NCBI RefSeq assembly: GCF_040939305.1
Contig: NZ_CP162511.1
Coordinates: 62,001-126,000 of the forward strand
DNA from: Herbiconiux sp. A18JL235
GTDB lineage: Bacteria > Actinomycetota > Actinomycetes > Actinomycetales > Microbacteriaceae
DNA: 64,000 nt
Direction: 5' to 3'
Below, in pieces: positions 24,712-33,966 of this stretch. The first letter of the stretch is position 1. Each line of letters begins with the position of its first letter. The notes beneath the pieces were generated by a model. It was given only the letters and a program-made list of their open reading frames with translations. It was not told the DNA's origin and searched no databases. A program made the translations under genes and the position numbers.

Positions 24712-24739
24712 GGCGACCAGGGCCCGTGAACCCGCGCCC

Positions 24740-26101
24740 TCAGCGGGGGCGGGAGCGCACAGGGATGAGGAGGAGCAGGCCGACGAGGAGCACCAGGGCG
24801 ATGCCGAGGATGCCCCAGTACTGCACGTTCACCCCGGGGCCGACGACGGCGGCGCCGAGACCGATGAAGAGGGTGAACAGGGCGGGGGAGAGGAAGGTCG
24901 CCGCCTTGCCCGTGGTGGCGTAGAGCCCGAAGATCTCGCCGTCGCGGCCCTCGGGGATGCGCCGGGCCAGGAACGATCGGCTCGCCGATTGCGCGGGGCC
25001 GACGAAGGCGCAGAGGGCGAGCCCGAAGGTCCAGAACACGATCTGGCCGCCGTCGTGCAGTGCGAACACGAACGCCGCGCAGACCAGGAGGCCGATGAGC
25101 GACGCGACCATGACGGGCTTGGCCCCGAAGCGGTCGTCGAGGAGCCCGACCAGGATCGTCGACGCTCCTGCGACGATGTTCGCCGCGATCGCGAACACGA
25201 TGACCTCGCCCGAGCTGAACCCGAACGAGCCGGCGGCCAGCACGCCGCCGAAGGTGAACACCCCGGTGAGCCCGTCACGGAACACGGCGCTCGCGAGCAG
25301 GAAGTACACCGTCTCCCGGCTCTCGCGGAACAGCGCCTTCACGTCGCGGAAGAGGATGCCGTAGCTCGCGAAGAACCCCGTCCGCTTCTTTCCGTGCCCC
25401 TCTGCTGTCGCCTTAGGGGCGTGGTACTCCGGTACCGCGAGCAGCACCGGCAGCGCGAACAACGCGAACCAGATCGCAGACACCAGCACCGTCACCCTGA
25501 TGGGCAGCGCGTCGCTGTCGGGTACGCCGAACAACGCGGTGCCGCCGATCGGGTTGATGAACCCGAAGTAGACGAACAGCAGCAGCACGATGCCGCCCAC
25601 GTAGCCCATCCCCCAGCCGAAGCCCGAGACCTTCCCGACGGTCTTCGGTGTCGAGACCTGCGCGATCATGGCGTTGTAGTTCACGCTCGCGAACTCGAAG
25701 AACACGGTGCCCGCCGCCAGCAGGAACAGCCCCAACCACAGGTAGCCCTGCTCGGGCGCCACGAAGAACATGAGGGCGCTGAGGGCCACCACGATGTAGG
25801 TGTTGACGGCGAGCCAGAGCTTGCGCCGCCCGCCCCGGTCGGAGCGCTGACCCGTGACCGGTGCCAGCACCGCGACGACGATCCCGGCGATGGTCATCGC
25901 GACTCCGAGCTGCGCCGAGGTGGTGGTCTCGCCCCCGAACGAGTCGCTGGTGAGATACACCGTGAACACGAACGTCGTGATGACGGCGTTGAAGGATGCG
26001 GACCCCCAGTCCCACAGACCCCACGCCAGAACGTGCGACCGCTTCGGTCGTCGCCCGCCCGCCGCAGCCGCTGCCGATTCGAGACTGGTGGGGACGGTCA
26101 T
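24740..26101 (-). CDS. MFS transporter of the UMF1/Atg22-like family
   Basis: 453 residues with about twelve membrane helices. The N-terminus VLAWGLWDWGSASFNAVITTFVFTVYL is the signature of the UMF1 subgroup, whose yeast relative Atg22 exports amino acids from the vacuole. Substrate unknown. ATG at 26101 is preceded by TACTGT (26108-26113 on the complement) with a 6-nt gap, a leaderless start; an in-frame extension to 26131 is less likely. A 14-bp imperfect palindrome upstream suggests regulated expression. Confidence 0.85.
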   Translation of the reverse strand: MTVPTSLESAAAAAGGRRPKRSHVLAWGLWDWGSASFNAVITTFVFTVYLTSDSFGGETTTSAQLGVAMTIAGIVVAVLAPVTGQRSDRGGRRKLWLAVNTYIVVALSALMFFVAPEQGYLWLGLFLLAAGTVFFEFASVNYNAMIAQVSTPKTVGKVSGFGWGMGYVGGIVLLLFVYFGFINPIGGTALFGVPDSDALPIRVTVLVSAIWFALFALPVLLAVPEYHAPKATAEGHGKKRTGFFASYGILFRDVKALFRESRETVYFLLASAVFRDGLTGVFTFGGVLAAGSFGFSSGEVIVFAIAANIVAGASTILVGLLDDRFGAKPVMVASLIGLLVCAAFVFALHDGGQIVFWTFGLALCAFVGPAQSASRSFLARRIPEGRDGEIFGLYATTGKAATFLSPALFTLFIGLGAAVVGPGVNVQYWGILGIALVLLVGLLLLIPVRSRPR

Positions 26102-26144
26102 GGGGCCACAGTAGTGCGGACGGGTGAACAACGGGTGGCGCGCC

Positions 26145-26174
26145 TGCTGAGTGTGGAGAACTCCGCACTCAGCA
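26145..26174. promoter_or_regulatory. Palindrome between the MFS and HtrA-type protease genes
   Basis: Arms TGCTGAGTGTGGAG (26145-26158) and CTCCGCACTCAGCA (26161-26174) with a 2-nt spacer and one mismatch. It lies about 30 bp upstream of the MFS -10 hexamer and 117 bp before the protease start, so it could be an operator for one or both divergent genes. Confidence 0.5.
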
Positions 26175-26290
26175 CAGATGTGGAGAAGTCATAGGTGCGC
26201 CATACCCGCGTCTTGGTCGGCGCCGAGGAGGGACCGGTGGGATGGCGAGCACGATCCACCCCGACCCTCCCACCACCCGAGGACACTCCC

Positions 26291-27745
26291 ATGAACGACC
26301 ACCCCGCCCCCGCCCCCTCCGCCGACCGCCCGGCCGTCGTGATCGCCCACACCATCGACGGCCCGGTCGTCGTCCCCCAGATCGAGAGTGCAGCATCCGG
26401 GCGCCCACCGCGCCGCGACCGTCGGGCATCCGCCCGCGCACGTCGTCGCCGCGCCGGCATCGTCGCCGGAGTAGCCGCAGCCGTCCTCATCGTGAGCGCG
26501 GGCTCAGGGGGCGCCGCGTTCGCCGTCGGCCAGGTGACCTCGGCGGTTGTCGCGGGGTCGTCGCAGGCATCGGTCGTCGACGACTGGGGCGCAGCCGTCG
26601 ACGGGTCGGTCTCCGGCGTCGTTCCCGGCAGCGGGTTCGATCCCAGCGCTTCCGGCCCGGCATCCGGTGGTTCGTCCCTCCCGCTCGGCGGCTCGGGCAC
26701 CTACGGCTACGGCTCCGGCACGCAGGCCGGCTCCGGCACCACGACGGATGCGGTCGCCGCCAGCACCGCCCAGACCGCGGGCGTCGTCACCATCGTCTCC
26801 GACCTGAGCTACCAGGGCGCCGCCTCGGCGGGCACGGGCGTCATCCTGACCTCTGACGGACTCATCCTCACCAACAACCACGTCGTCGAAGGCTCGACCG
26901 CCATCGAGGTCACCGACGAGCTCACGGGCGCGAGCTACGCCGCGACCGTCGTCGGCACCGACGCCACCCACGACATCGCGCTGCTGCAGCTCGACGGAGC
27001 CTCGGGGCTGACCACCGCGCAGCTCGGCGACAGCGACTCGGTCGCCGTGGGCGACACGGTGACCGCGATCGGCAACGCGGAGGGCACGGGCGACCTGGTC
27101 GCCGCCTCCGGCACCGTCAGTGCCCTCGACCAGACCATCACCACCCAGAGCGAGTCGGGCATCGAGGGGGAGACCCTCGAGGGGCTCATCCAGGTCGACG
27201 CCGACATCGTGTCGGGCGACTCGGGCGGGCCGCTCGTGAACGCGAGCGGTGAGGTCGTCGGCATCGACACCGCGGCATCGTCGGGCAGCGTCGAGATCAC
27301 CGGCTTCGCCATCCCCCTCTCCGACGCGCTCGACATCGTGAGCCAGATCGGGGCCGGCGTCGACACCGAGTACATCGAGATCGGCTACCCCGGTTTCCTC
27401 GGCATCTCGGTGGCCCAGGATGCGCCGTCGAGCACCGCCCCGTCGTCACGGATGCGCGGCACCACCGGCAGCACCGGCTCCGGCACCAGCGGCGCCAGCG
27501 GCTCCACCTCCACCTCCGGCGCGACCGTCGCGGGCGTCATCGAGGGCACCCCCGCCGTCTCGGCCGGCCTCGCCGCGGGCGACGTCATCACCGCCGTCAA
27601 CGGCCAGTCCGTCGCCTCCGCCGCCGCCCTGACCGCACTCCTCGGCTCCATGGAACCCGGCGAGCAGGTCGCCCTCACCTGGACCACCGCCTCCGGCACC
27701 ACCTCCACCGCCACCGTCACCCTTACCCAGGGCCCCGCCGCCTGA
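26291..27745 (+). CDS. HtrA/DegP-type serine protease with C-terminal PDZ domain
   Basis: 484 residues. A basic cytoplasmic N-terminus and one membrane helix (about residues 53-80) lead to a Ser/Gly-rich linker and a trypsin-like domain: His in TNNHVV (about 197), Asp in HDIALLQ (about 226) and Ser in GDSGGP (about 311). A PDZ domain follows (about 400-480) after a Ser/Gly/Thr linker. It faces the outside of the membrane and degrades or senses misfolded exported proteins. ATG 26291 has GAGGA upstream; the longer frame to 26195 is not supported. Confidence 0.88.
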   Translation: MNDHPAPAPSADRPAVVIAHTIDGPVVVPQIESAASGRPPRRDRRASARARRRRAGIVAGVAAAVLIVSAGSGGAAFAVGQVTSAVVAGSSQASVVDDWGAAVDGSVSGVVPGSGFDPSASGPASGGSSLPLGGSGTYGYGSGTQAGSGTTTDAVAASTAQTAGVVTIVSDLSYQGAASAGTGVILTSDGLILTNNHVVEGSTAIEVTDELTGASYAATVVGTDATHDIALLQLDGASGLTTAQLGDSDSVAVGDTVTAIGNAEGTGDLVAASGTVSALDQTITTQSESGIEGETLEGLIQVDADIVSGDSGGPLVNASGEVVGIDTAASSGSVEITGFAIPLSDALDIVSQIGAGVDTEYIEIGYPGFLGISVAQDAPSSTAPSSRMRGTTGSTGSGTSGASGSTSTSGATVAGVIEGTPAVSAGLAAGDVITAVNGQSVASAAALTALLGSMEPGEQVALTWTTASGTTSTATVTLTQGPAA

Positions 27746-27756
27746 CGCGAAGATCA

Positions 27757-27787
27757 GACGATCGTCCAGGTTAGTCCGTGCGATCGT
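27757..27787. promoter_or_regulatory. Two CGATCG-centred sites upstream of the DUF5107 gene
   Basis: GACGATCGTC (27757-27766) is a perfect 10-bp palindrome. A second CGATCG (27781-27786) lies in TGCGATCGTG, about 22 bp away centre to centre, two helical turns. They are upstream of the carbohydrate-related gene and could be a double operator. Confidence 0.4.
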
Positions 27788-27823
27788 GCTCGGCCCGTCG
27801 GGACCGGGACGATTAGCGTGAGC

Positions 27824-27886
27824 GTGCGGCTCCTGTCGCGCTCCACCCAGAAGTCCCGGCTCCCACCGGCTGATCAACGCAGATGA
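27824..27886 (+). CDS. Possible 20-residue leader peptide of the DUF5107 gene
   Basis: GTG opens a 20-codon frame (MRLLSRSTQKSRLPPADQRR) whose TGA overlaps the ATG of the next gene. It has no clear ribosome site; an AT-rich TTAGCGT lies just upstream. The DUF5107 gene also lacks a clear Shine-Dalgarno sequence, which translational coupling from this frame would explain. It contains a Pro-Pro and basic residues. It could well be chance. Confidence 0.25.
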   Translation: MRLLSRSTQKSRLPPADQRR

Positions 27887-30852
27887 GAACTCGGATGACG
27901 ATCGAATCGACCAGCCCCTCGCCCCGTGCCGACGAAGGCGCAGGCCGGATCGAGCTCCCCGCCGCGCCCGACGAATTGCGCTCCGCACTTGCCGAGGGCC
28001 GCCCTGTCGCCTGGAGCGAACCGCTCGAGATCCTCACCTACCCGGCCGCCGAGCCGAGCGTCTACCCGATGTACCTCGACCACCGCGTCTATCAGGGCTC
28101 GAGCGGCAAGGTGTATCCGCTGCCGTTCACCGAAGCGGTCTCCGATTCGGCCGAGATGCGCACCTGGCAGGCGGTTCATCTCGAGAACCGCTATCTGCGA
28201 CTCGTGGTGCTCCCCGAGCTCGGCGGCCGCATCCACATCGGCTACGACAAGACCACCGATTACGACTTCTTCTACCGCAACAACGTCATCAAGCCCGCTC
28301 TGGTGGGGCTCGCTGGGCCGTGGGTGAGCGGCGGAGTCGAGTTCAACTGGCCGCAGCATCACCGCCCCGCCACGGTGCTGCCCGTCGAGAGCACGATCGA
28401 GCACGGCTCCGACGGATCGGTGACCGTCTGGTGCGCCGACCACGACCCGTTCGCGCGCATGGCGGGTCAGCACGGAGTGCGTGTGCGACCCGACAGCTCG
28501 GTCGTCGAGGTGGTGGTGCGTCTCCACAACCGCACCAGCGAGCGTCAGTCCTTCCTGTGGTGGGCGAATGTCGCTGCGCGCGTGCACGACGACTACCAGT
28601 CGTTCTTTCCCGAAGACGTGCGGTACGTGGCCGACCACGCCCGGCGCGCGATCACCGCATTCCCGCGCGCCGACCGCCCTTACTACGGGGTCGACTACCC
28701 GGCGCTCGCCGCCGAGCATCCCGGGGCCGACCGCATCGACTTCTACCGCAACATCCCCGTGCCGACCTCGTACATGATCGTCGACTCCAAAGAGGACTTC
28801 TTCGGCGGCTACGACCACTCCCGTAACGCCGGGTTCGTGCACTGGGCCGAACGGCGACTCTCGCCGGGCAAGAAGCAGTGGACCTGGGGCGACGCCGACT
28901 TCGGCCGGGCCTGGGATGCGCAACTCACCGACGACGACGGCCCGTACGTCGAGCTGATGGCAGGCGTCTACACCGACAATCAGCCCGATTTCTCGTGGCT
29001 GCTGCCGGGGGAGACGAAGGTCTTCAGCCAGTACTGGTTCCCCATCCCGGGCATCGGGGCCGCTCACCAGGCGACTCCGGATGCCGCGGTGCACGTGGAG
29101 CGAGGTGCGAGCTGCGAAGCGCGCTTCGCGACGACGACGCCTCGACCGGCGGCCGTCCTCCGGGTACGGGACGGCGAGACCGTCGTCGCCTCGCGAACGG
29201 TCGATCTCGTTCCCGGCCAGGTCGAGTCGATCGCCTTCGGGACGGTCGGGCCGTGTACCGTGGTCGAGCTCCTCTCCGACCGAGGCTCCGTGCTCGTGCG
29301 GTGGTCGCCGCCTCGAATCGCCGACGGTGAGCCCTCGACCGCCGAGGAGCCGAGCGCGCCCGAGCAGATCGAGACGGTGGAGGAGCTGTACCTCACCGGC
29401 CTCCACCTCAGCCAGTTCCGGCATCCCACTCGCTCCCCCCATCGGTACTGGGAAGCCGCGCTCAGCCGTGACCCGGGCGACATCCGCACCAATCTCGCCG
29501 TCGGCGACGCGGAGTACCGCTCGGGGCTGTACGGCTCGGCGCTCGTCCGAGTCGAGCTGGCCCTCGAACGCCTCACCCGTCGCAACGGCAACCCGCTCGA
29601 CGCCGAGGCGTTCTATCTCGCCGGACTCGCGCTGAGGCGACTCGGCCGCGACGTCGAGGCGGAGGAGCACTTCGCCAAGGCGGGGTGGGACGGAGCCTGG
29701 GCGGCACCCGCCGGCTTCGAGCTCGCCGCCTCCTTGCTGCGGCGGGGCCGGCACCGGGCGGCAGAGCGTGTGCTCGACACTCTCGACGGCGTCGTCGGTC
29801 ATGACAGCCGGCGCGCGGTGCTCCGAGCCGTCCTGCTCAAGGAGGCGGGTCGACACGACGAAGCGCATGAGGTGCTGCGGGCCGAACTCGCGCTCGAACC
29901 GCTCAACCCGACGGTGCGCGCGTTGTCAGGGCACGCCTATCCCTCCGACCCCGGCCTGCTCCTCGACGTCGCTCTCGAGCTCCGAACCGCAGGAGCCCCC
30001 ACGGAAGCCCTGGCGGTGCTCGACCATCTGGCGGAGGCACCCCTGCCCGTCATCGCGGCGGGGAACGTCCTCCCCGTGTCCCACTACGTCGCTGCCGAGC
30101 TACTCGAGAGTCTCGGACGAGCGGATGACGCCGTACTTCGCCGGCACAGGGCCCGGCAGTGCGACACGACCTGGGCTTTCCCCTCTGGCCTCGACGCCCA
30201 CGACGCGCTGACCGGCGCGCTCGCCGTCGACCCCCGCGACGAGACAGCCCTGTCGCTCCTCGGCATGCTGCTCTACGCTCATGGCCGGCGCCGCGACGCC
30301 CTCGACTGCTGGGAACGGGCGATCGAGCTCGGGGCCAGCGACCCCGTGCTGCTAAGAAACGCCGGCCTCGCCGCGTACTCGGTCGCACACGACGACGATC
30401 TCGCCTGGCAGCGGTACGGTGCAGCCGTCGAGCGCGCCCCGCAGGATGCTCGACTCCGCTTCGAGGAGGACCAACTCTCCGCCCGACTCGGGCATCCGGC
30501 ATCCGCTCGTCTCACCCGGCTCGACGGCATCCGCGACGTCGTGCTCACCCGCGACGACTTCACCGTCGTCTACGTGGAACTGCTTGCGGCCGAGGGCCGG
30601 GCTGCCGAGGCCCACGACATCCTCACGTCTCGCACCTTCCACCCCTGGGAGGGCGGTGAAGGGCGAACGCTTCGGGCGTGGGACGGTGTGCGCGAGGCGC
30701 TCGGGCTCGCCCCTGCAGACCCTCCGGCGAACCTCGGTGAGGCGAGGCCCCGTTTCACGGCCCCCCGGGCCGTGCGCGACGACGGGGTGACCGACTACTT
30801 CGCCACCAGCCTGCCCGAGATGCTGCTGTTCTCGCGCGAGTACGAGGGATGA
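27883..30852 (+). CDS. DUF5107 and TPR-repeat protein, carbohydrate locus
   Basis: 989 residues. The N-terminal half (about residues 45-360) is a DUF5107 domain with galactose-mutarotase-like sequence (RLVVLPELGGRIHIGYDK, GPWVSGGVEFNWPQHH), many aromatic residues and no signal peptide. The C-terminal half (about 490-930) is a chain of TPR-like helical repeats with Leu/Ala periodicity. Such proteins accompany glycoside hydrolases and sugar importers and probably act in the cytoplasm on oligosaccharides, but no activity is established to my knowledge. The gene precedes an AraC-type regulator by 38 nt and converges with the hydrolase/importer operon. A second ATG at 27895 is an alternative start. 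Confidence 0.85.
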   Translation: MRTRMTIESTSPSPRADEGAGRIELPAAPDELRSALAEGRPVAWSEPLEILTYPAAEPSVYPMYLDHRVYQGSSGKVYPLPFTEAVSDSAEMRTWQAVHLENRYLRLVVLPELGGRIHIGYDKTTDYDFFYRNNVIKPALVGLAGPWVSGGVEFNWPQHHRPATVLPVESTIEHGSDGSVTVWCADHDPFARMAGQHGVRVRPDSSVVEVVVRLHNRTSERQSFLWWANVAARVHDDYQSFFPEDVRYVADHARRAITAFPRADRPYYGVDYPALAAEHPGADRIDFYRNIPVPTSYMIVDSKEDFFGGYDHSRNAGFVHWAERRLSPGKKQWTWGDADFGRAWDAQLTDDDGPYVELMAGVYTDNQPDFSWLLPGETKVFSQYWFPIPGIGAAHQATPDAAVHVERGASCEARFATTTPRPAAVLRVRDGETVVASRTVDLVPGQVESIAFGTVGPCTVVELLSDRGSVLVRWSPPRIADGEPSTAEEPSAPEQIETVEELYLTGLHLSQFRHPTRSPHRYWEAALSRDPGDIRTNLAVGDAEYRSGLYGSALVRVELALERLTRRNGNPLDAEAFYLAGLALRRLGRDVEAEEHFAKAGWDGAWAAPAGFELAASLLRRGRHRAAERVLDTLDGVVGHDSRRAVLRAVLLKEAGRHDEAHEVLRAELALEPLNPTVRALSGHAYPSDPGLLLDVALELRTAGAPTEALAVLDHLAEAPLPVIAAGNVLPVSHYVAAELLESLGRADDAVLRRHRARQCDTTWAFPSGLDAHDALTGALAVDPRDETALSLLGMLLYAHGRRRDALDCWERAIELGASDPVLLRNAGLAAYSVAHDDDLAWQRYGAAVERAPQDARLRFEEDQLSARLGHPASARLTRLDGIRDVVLTRDDFTVVYVELLAAEGRAAEAHDILTSRTFHPWEGGEGRTLRAWDGVREALGLAPADPPANLGEARPRFTAPRAVRDDGVTDYFATSLPEMLLFSREYEG

Positions 30853-30878
30853 GCACACTGCCGTCGATACGGCGCGGT

Positions 30879-30893
30879 TAGACTGCGACCGTG
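30879..30893 (+). promoter_or_regulatory. Leaderless promoter of the AraC-type regulator gene
   Basis: TAGACT (30879-30884), 6 nt, then the GTG start. No Shine-Dalgarno sequence is present. It gives the regulator its own transcript although it lies only 38 nt after the DUF5107 gene. Confidence 0.6.
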
Positions 30894-31769
30894 CTGATCC
30901 GCGACGGCTTCCCCGGCCAGCGGCTCCGGGTTCTGCCGCGGCCCAGAGTGGCGGAAGCTCTGGGATCACCTCTCACCGAGAGGCTCCTGGTGACGGATGC
31001 GGGGCACTTCCCTCACGCCGCGGCCCATGGTCGCGCTCGCCCGCACGGGGCCCGGGAGGTCGTGGTGATGCTGTGCACCGACGGGGCCGGCGTGGTCGAG
31101 CTGCGTGGCCGTGAGCACCGTGTGCTGCCAGGGCAGATCGTCGTGCTCCCCGCCGACGAGCCCCATCGCTACCGCGCCGAGCCCCGCAACCCCTGGACGA
31201 TCTGGTGGATGCACGTGACCGGCGCCGACGCCGTCGTGCTGGCCGGCGCGATCACCGCCGAGGGTGCCGACTTCGATCCGGTGCTCGCCGTGCACGACCC
31301 CTACGCCGCTCGGGCCGCCCTCGAACACGTGGTCTCTTCGCTCGAGCGCGATGAGACCGACTCCAGTCTGCTCTCGGCGTCGGGTGCGGCGTGGGGTCTG
31401 CTGGCGCAGCTCGCCGCGGATCGCGCTCGGGGCGTGAAGCTGTCGGGCGATCCGATCCTCGCCGCTCAAGACTTCCTGCGCGAGAACCTCACGACGACCG
31501 TGAGCGTTCTCGAGCTCGCCGCGGTCGCGGGCTTCAGCGTCTCGCACTTCTCCGCACGTTTCCGCAAGGTGTCGGGCATGGGTGTCGTCGAGTACCAGAA
31601 GCGCCTCCGCAGCGCCCGTGCCCGCGAGCTCCTCATCACGACAGACGCCTCGATCTCCGACATCGCCCACACCGTCGGCTACGACGACCCCTTCTACTTC
31701 TCGAGGCACTTCCGCACCATCAACGGGGTGAGCCCCACGGCGTACCGCGCGACGTTCCGCGAGCGCTGA
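30891..31769 (+). CDS. AraC-family transcriptional regulator
   Basis: 292 residues. The N-terminal cupin-like sensor (GQIVVLPADEPHRYRAEPRNPWTIWWMHVTG) is of the AraC/RhaR type. The C-terminal pair of helix-turn-helix motifs spans about residues 195-290 (LTTTVSVLELAAVAGFSVSH, ISDIAHTVGYDDPFYFSRHF). It probably activates the neighbouring carbohydrate genes in response to a sugar. GTG at 30891 fits the leaderless pattern. Confidence 0.92.
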   Translation: MLIRDGFPGQRLRVLPRPRVAEALGSPLTERLLVTDAGHFPHAAAHGRARPHGAREVVVMLCTDGAGVVELRGREHRVLPGQIVVLPADEPHRYRAEPRNPWTIWWMHVTGADAVVLAGAITAEGADFDPVLAVHDPYAARAALEHVVSSLERDETDSSLLSASGAAWGLLAQLAADRARGVKLSGDPILAAQDFLRENLTTTVSVLELAAVAGFSVSHFSARFRKVSGMGVVEYQKRLRSARARELLITTDASISDIAHTVGYDDPFYFSRHFRTINGVSPTAYRATFRER

Positions 31770-31801
31770 CGCACGCGCAAAACGAGAACGCCGGCGGGAG
31801 C

Positions 31802-33085
31802 TCAGTACGTGAGGATCCTCGTGTTCAGGCGCCGCTGCCACTCCCGATCCCGCCACATCGGGTGGTGCGGTGCCGCGTTCGAACAGAGCACCAGCCCCCA
31901 TGCCCCGTGCGACAGAGCGGTCTCGATCCCGTGCTCGGCCAGAGCGCGTCCGACCGGACCCTCCTCGAAGCTGCCGTGCAGGGGCGTGTAGCCGATCCAG
32001 CCTTCTCCTACGACAGCGGGCACCTGCTTCCACCTCGCCCACTCGGCGATGGCGACGACCCGCGACTCGATCTCCCGCAGCATCACCTCGCGGTAGGCGC
32101 CGTAGTTGTCGTAGAGCCAGGTGTCCCAGGCGTCGGGGTCGAGCCAGTCGTAGCCGTAGATCATCTGGTCGGTCACGACCGTCGCCCGGTACTTCCATTC
32201 CGCCGCGCGTCCGTACTCCGCTGGTGTCGGGGCATCAGGCCGCAGAAAGCCCTGCAGTGCCGCGTTCGGGAAATCGCTGCTGCCCTCCGAGCGGATGTCG
32301 ACGAGGCGCTGCAGCGCATCCAGAACCCCGTAGCTGTAGACGTGGAACTGTGCGGCTCCGAGACCCTCCGGCAGCTGGTGCATCGCGAGATGCGGGGGTT
32401 TGCCGTAGCTCGCCGTGATGAGGAGATCGGGATGCTCCCGCCGGAGACCGCAGAGCGCCTCGGCCCCTCCTTCACCGAGCGGCGGCAGCAGCGAGAAGTC
32501 GACCTCATTGTGCAACTCGACCAGGGCGATGCGCGAGCGGTGGCCCGCGGCCGTCAGCTGGTCGATCATCCTGCTCCAGGCGCCAGCGAGGAGGGCGTAG
32601 CGCTGGTGCATCGGCACCGCGTGGATCGCTTCGAACCAGGCCGCCGAGCGTGCGAAGGCGGGGGACTGCTGGTACTCCCAGCTGGCCAGCACGACGACGA
32701 GTCCGTGCCGCTCCGCTGCCTCGAAGAGTTCGAGCAGCCGGGCCCCGACATCGACGGTGTAGCCGCCCGGCGCGTCGTACCAGCGGGTGCGCTGGCCGTA
32801 GCGACCCCAGCCCTCCGACCCGCCCAGCCCCTCGATCTCGAGCTCGCGGGCCGCGTCGGCAAGTGGCCGGCCGTCGTGCTCGAGCCCGCCGTGAAGCAGC
32901 AACGGGGCCGCGCAGATGCGGATGGCGTTGTAGCCGAGGGCCGCGGCCTCCGCACACACCGCATCCAGGTCGTCGAAGGGACCACCCGGCTCCGCGCGGG
33001 TGTACCAGGAGAAGTCCCAGAGCGTGATGGTCAGGCGGGCCGGGAGGTGGGCGGGCACGGGCCCGGTGAGAGCGGTCACGGTCAT
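31802..33085 (-). CDS. Cellulase-like glycoside hydrolase (clan GH-A type fold)
   Basis: 427 residues without a signal peptide, so it is cytoplasmic and acts on imported oligosaccharides. A TIM barrel is suggested; the acid/base Glu is likely in ELHNEVDF (about residue 210) and the nucleophile in VVGEGWIGYTP (about 372), as in cellulase-like clan A enzymes. The substrate is unknown. The ATG at 33085 overlaps the MalG-like permease stop (ATGA), making it the last gene of the importer operon. Confidence 0.8.
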   Translation of the reverse strand: MTVTALTGPVPAHLPARLTITLWDFSWYTRAEPGGPFDDLDAVCAEAAALGYNAIRICAAPLLLHGGLEHDGRPLADAARELEIEGLGGSEGWGRYGQRTRWYDAPGGYTVDVGARLLELFEAAERHGLVVVLASWEYQQSPAFARSAAWFEAIHAVPMHQRYALLAGAWSRMIDQLTAAGHRSRIALVELHNEVDFSLLPPLGEGGAEALCGLRREHPDLLITASYGKPPHLAMHQLPEGLGAAQFHVYSYGVLDALQRLVDIRSEGSSDFPNAALQGFLRPDAPTPAEYGRAAEWKYRATVVTDQMIYGYDWLDPDAWDTWLYDNYGAYREVMLREIESRVVAIAEWARWKQVPAVVGEGWIGYTPLHGSFEEGPVGRALAEHGIETALSHGAWGLVLCSNAAPHHPMWRDREWQRRLNTRILTY

Positions 33086-33966
33086 CCCTTCGTCGAGCCG
33101 GCGGTGAGGTCGGCCTTCCAGAACCGCTGCAGCGAGATCATCAGCACCACGAGGAGGATCGCCGAGATCGCGGAGCCGGTCACCACGAGCTGGTAGAACA
33201 TCGGGTCGCGCTGGGTCTGGGAGTTCCACAGCGTGAGACCCAGGGTCACCGGGAACGTCTTGGGGTCGTTCAGCATGACCAGGGGCAGCAGATAGTTGTT
33301 CCAGATCGTGACGAATTGGAACAGGAAGATCGTCACGAGTGCCGGCGCCATCATCCGGGTGGCGATCGAGGCGAAGATGCGCAGGTCGCCCGCGCCATCG
33401 ATCCGCGCGGCCTCGATGACCTCGTCGGGAACCGCTGCGTTGGCGTGGATGCGCGCGAGATAGACGCCGAACGGGCTCACCATGCTGGGCAGCAGCACCG
33501 CCCAGTAGGTGCCGGTGAGCTGTACCGCGTTCAGCAGGAAGTACAGCGGCAGCGCGATCACCGTCGCAGGAACCAGCACGCCGCCGAGGATGATCGAGAA
33601 CAGCGTCTCGCGCCCTCGGAAGACGTATTTCGCGAAGGCGTAGCCGCAGGCCGCCGAAATCACCATCGCGACGAAGGCCCCGAACGCCGCATAGACGACA
33701 CTGTTCAGCACCCAGGTGGTGAAGATTCCACCGTCTTGGGTGAACACGCTGACGAGATTGCCGACCGCCTGGGGCGAGTCGGAGAACCAGAGCCCGAAGC
33801 TGCTGAACAGCTGGCCGGGCGACTTCGTGGCGGCGACCAGCACCCACACGATGGGCAGGAGGAAGTAGATGCCGGCGATCACCAGCACCCCGTTCACGAC
33901 GATCGAGCTGCCGACGGGCTGCTTGATGCGCTGCGAGCGCGAGACGCGAGAGGTCGGCGTCACCAT
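33082..33966 (-). CDS. Carbohydrate ABC transporter permease (MalG-like)
   Basis: 294 residues with six membrane helices. The EAA coupling motif EAARIDGAGDLRIFASIATRMMAPALV is diagnostic of the carbohydrate permease family. The ATG at 33966 overlaps the MalF-like stop by 7 nt. With the MalF-like partner it forms the channel; no dedicated ATPase is encoded here, so a shared MsiK-type ATPase elsewhere probably serves the importer, as is usual in Actinobacteria. Confidence 0.92.
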   Translation of the reverse strand: MVTPTSRVSRSQRIKQPVGSSIVVNGVLVIAGIYFLLPIVWVLVAATKSPGQLFSSFGLWFSDSPQAVGNLVSVFTQDGGIFTTWVLNSVVYAAFGAFVAMVISAACGYAFAKYVFRGRETLFSIILGGVLVPATVIALPLYFLLNAVQLTGTYWAVLLPSMVSPFGVYLARIHANAAVPDEVIEAARIDGAGDLRIFASIATRMMAPALVTIFLFQFVTIWNNYLLPLVMLNDPKTFPVTLGLTLWNSQTQRDPMFYQLVVTGSAISAILLVVLMISLQRFWKADLTAGSTKG

